A stretch of DNA of 13,625 nucleotides. Source: an uncultured Eubacterium sp. (GTDB taxonomy: Bacteria > Bacillota > Clostridia > Lachnospirales > Lachnospiraceae). Position 1 is the stretch's first letter; every line of letters begins with the position of its first letter. The translations under genes were made by a program, and so were the position numbers. This document shows positions 13,623-13,625 of this stretch, piece by piece. The stretch covers positions 1-13,625 of the forward strand of contig CAJTLS010000047.1 in the NCBI GenBank assembly GCA_910577295.1. The letters are read 5' to 3'. Under the pieces are notes generated by a model. The model saw nothing but the letters and a program-made list of their open reading frames with translations, did not search any database and was not told the origin of the DNA.

Positions 13623-13625
13623 TTA

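Overview
The window reads as low-to-moderate GC Firmicute DNA, most likely a gut clostridium of the Lachnospiraceae type. The evidence is strong AGGAGG-type ribosome binding sites, a tryptophan T-box leader, TrpB/TrpA sequences of clostridial style, a type I-C CRISPR remnant and an XRE-LytTR regulator pair. The family assignment rests on recognition, not on a database search.

Layout, left to right. Bases 1-1077 hold the tail of a type I-C adaptation module: a cas1 missing its N-terminal part, then cas2 starting directly after its stop. Bases 1072-1808 are a leader plus CRISPR array 1 (9 repeats, 8 spacers). Bases 1809-2244 contain a frameshifted IS3-type OrfA relic. An intact DUF2935 gene (2245-3171) overlaps a heavily decayed multicopper oxidase gene (3158-4233), followed by a short protein-like fragment and a terminator. 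Bases 4456-4958 are intergenic and hold a palindromic relic and a direct repeat (copy A) split by a 155-nt insertion. A second, nearly identical CRISPR leader (4959-5126) then starts array 2 (4 repeats, 3 spacers, to 5362). A SASA/SGNH esterase (5558-6394) follows, then copy B of the direct repeat (6409-6589). Array 2 and the esterase are therefore bracketed by direct repeats.

From 6649 the window is a set of intact operons. First comes an aldo/keto reductase with two 4Fe-4S motifs, then an ECF-transporter S component overlapping a DUF1893 gene. Next is a textbook promoter whose -35 box overlaps the DUF1893 stop codon, a T-box leader with a UGG (Trp) specifier, a 26-codon ORF, trpB and trpA. 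The trp genes are chained by overlapping start and stop codons, and trpE, G, D, C and F are absent, so the locus suits indole-to-tryptophan conversion or salvage, not full biosynthesis. An XRE regulator and a LytTR response regulator follow one base apart with no histidine kinase visible.

The last 1.1 kb (12470-13625) is debris: a 15-bp inverted repeat, a broken lipoprotein gene, a fragment resembling alanyl-tRNA synthetase, a small Cys-rich ORF and a strong terminator.

The most interesting themes are the duplicated CRISPR leader with array-specific repeat variants, the direct repeats that carry a promoter-like sequence and a conserved 85-nt foldable segment (one ahead of array 2, one ahead of the reductase operon), and the trp locus that appears reduced by deletion.
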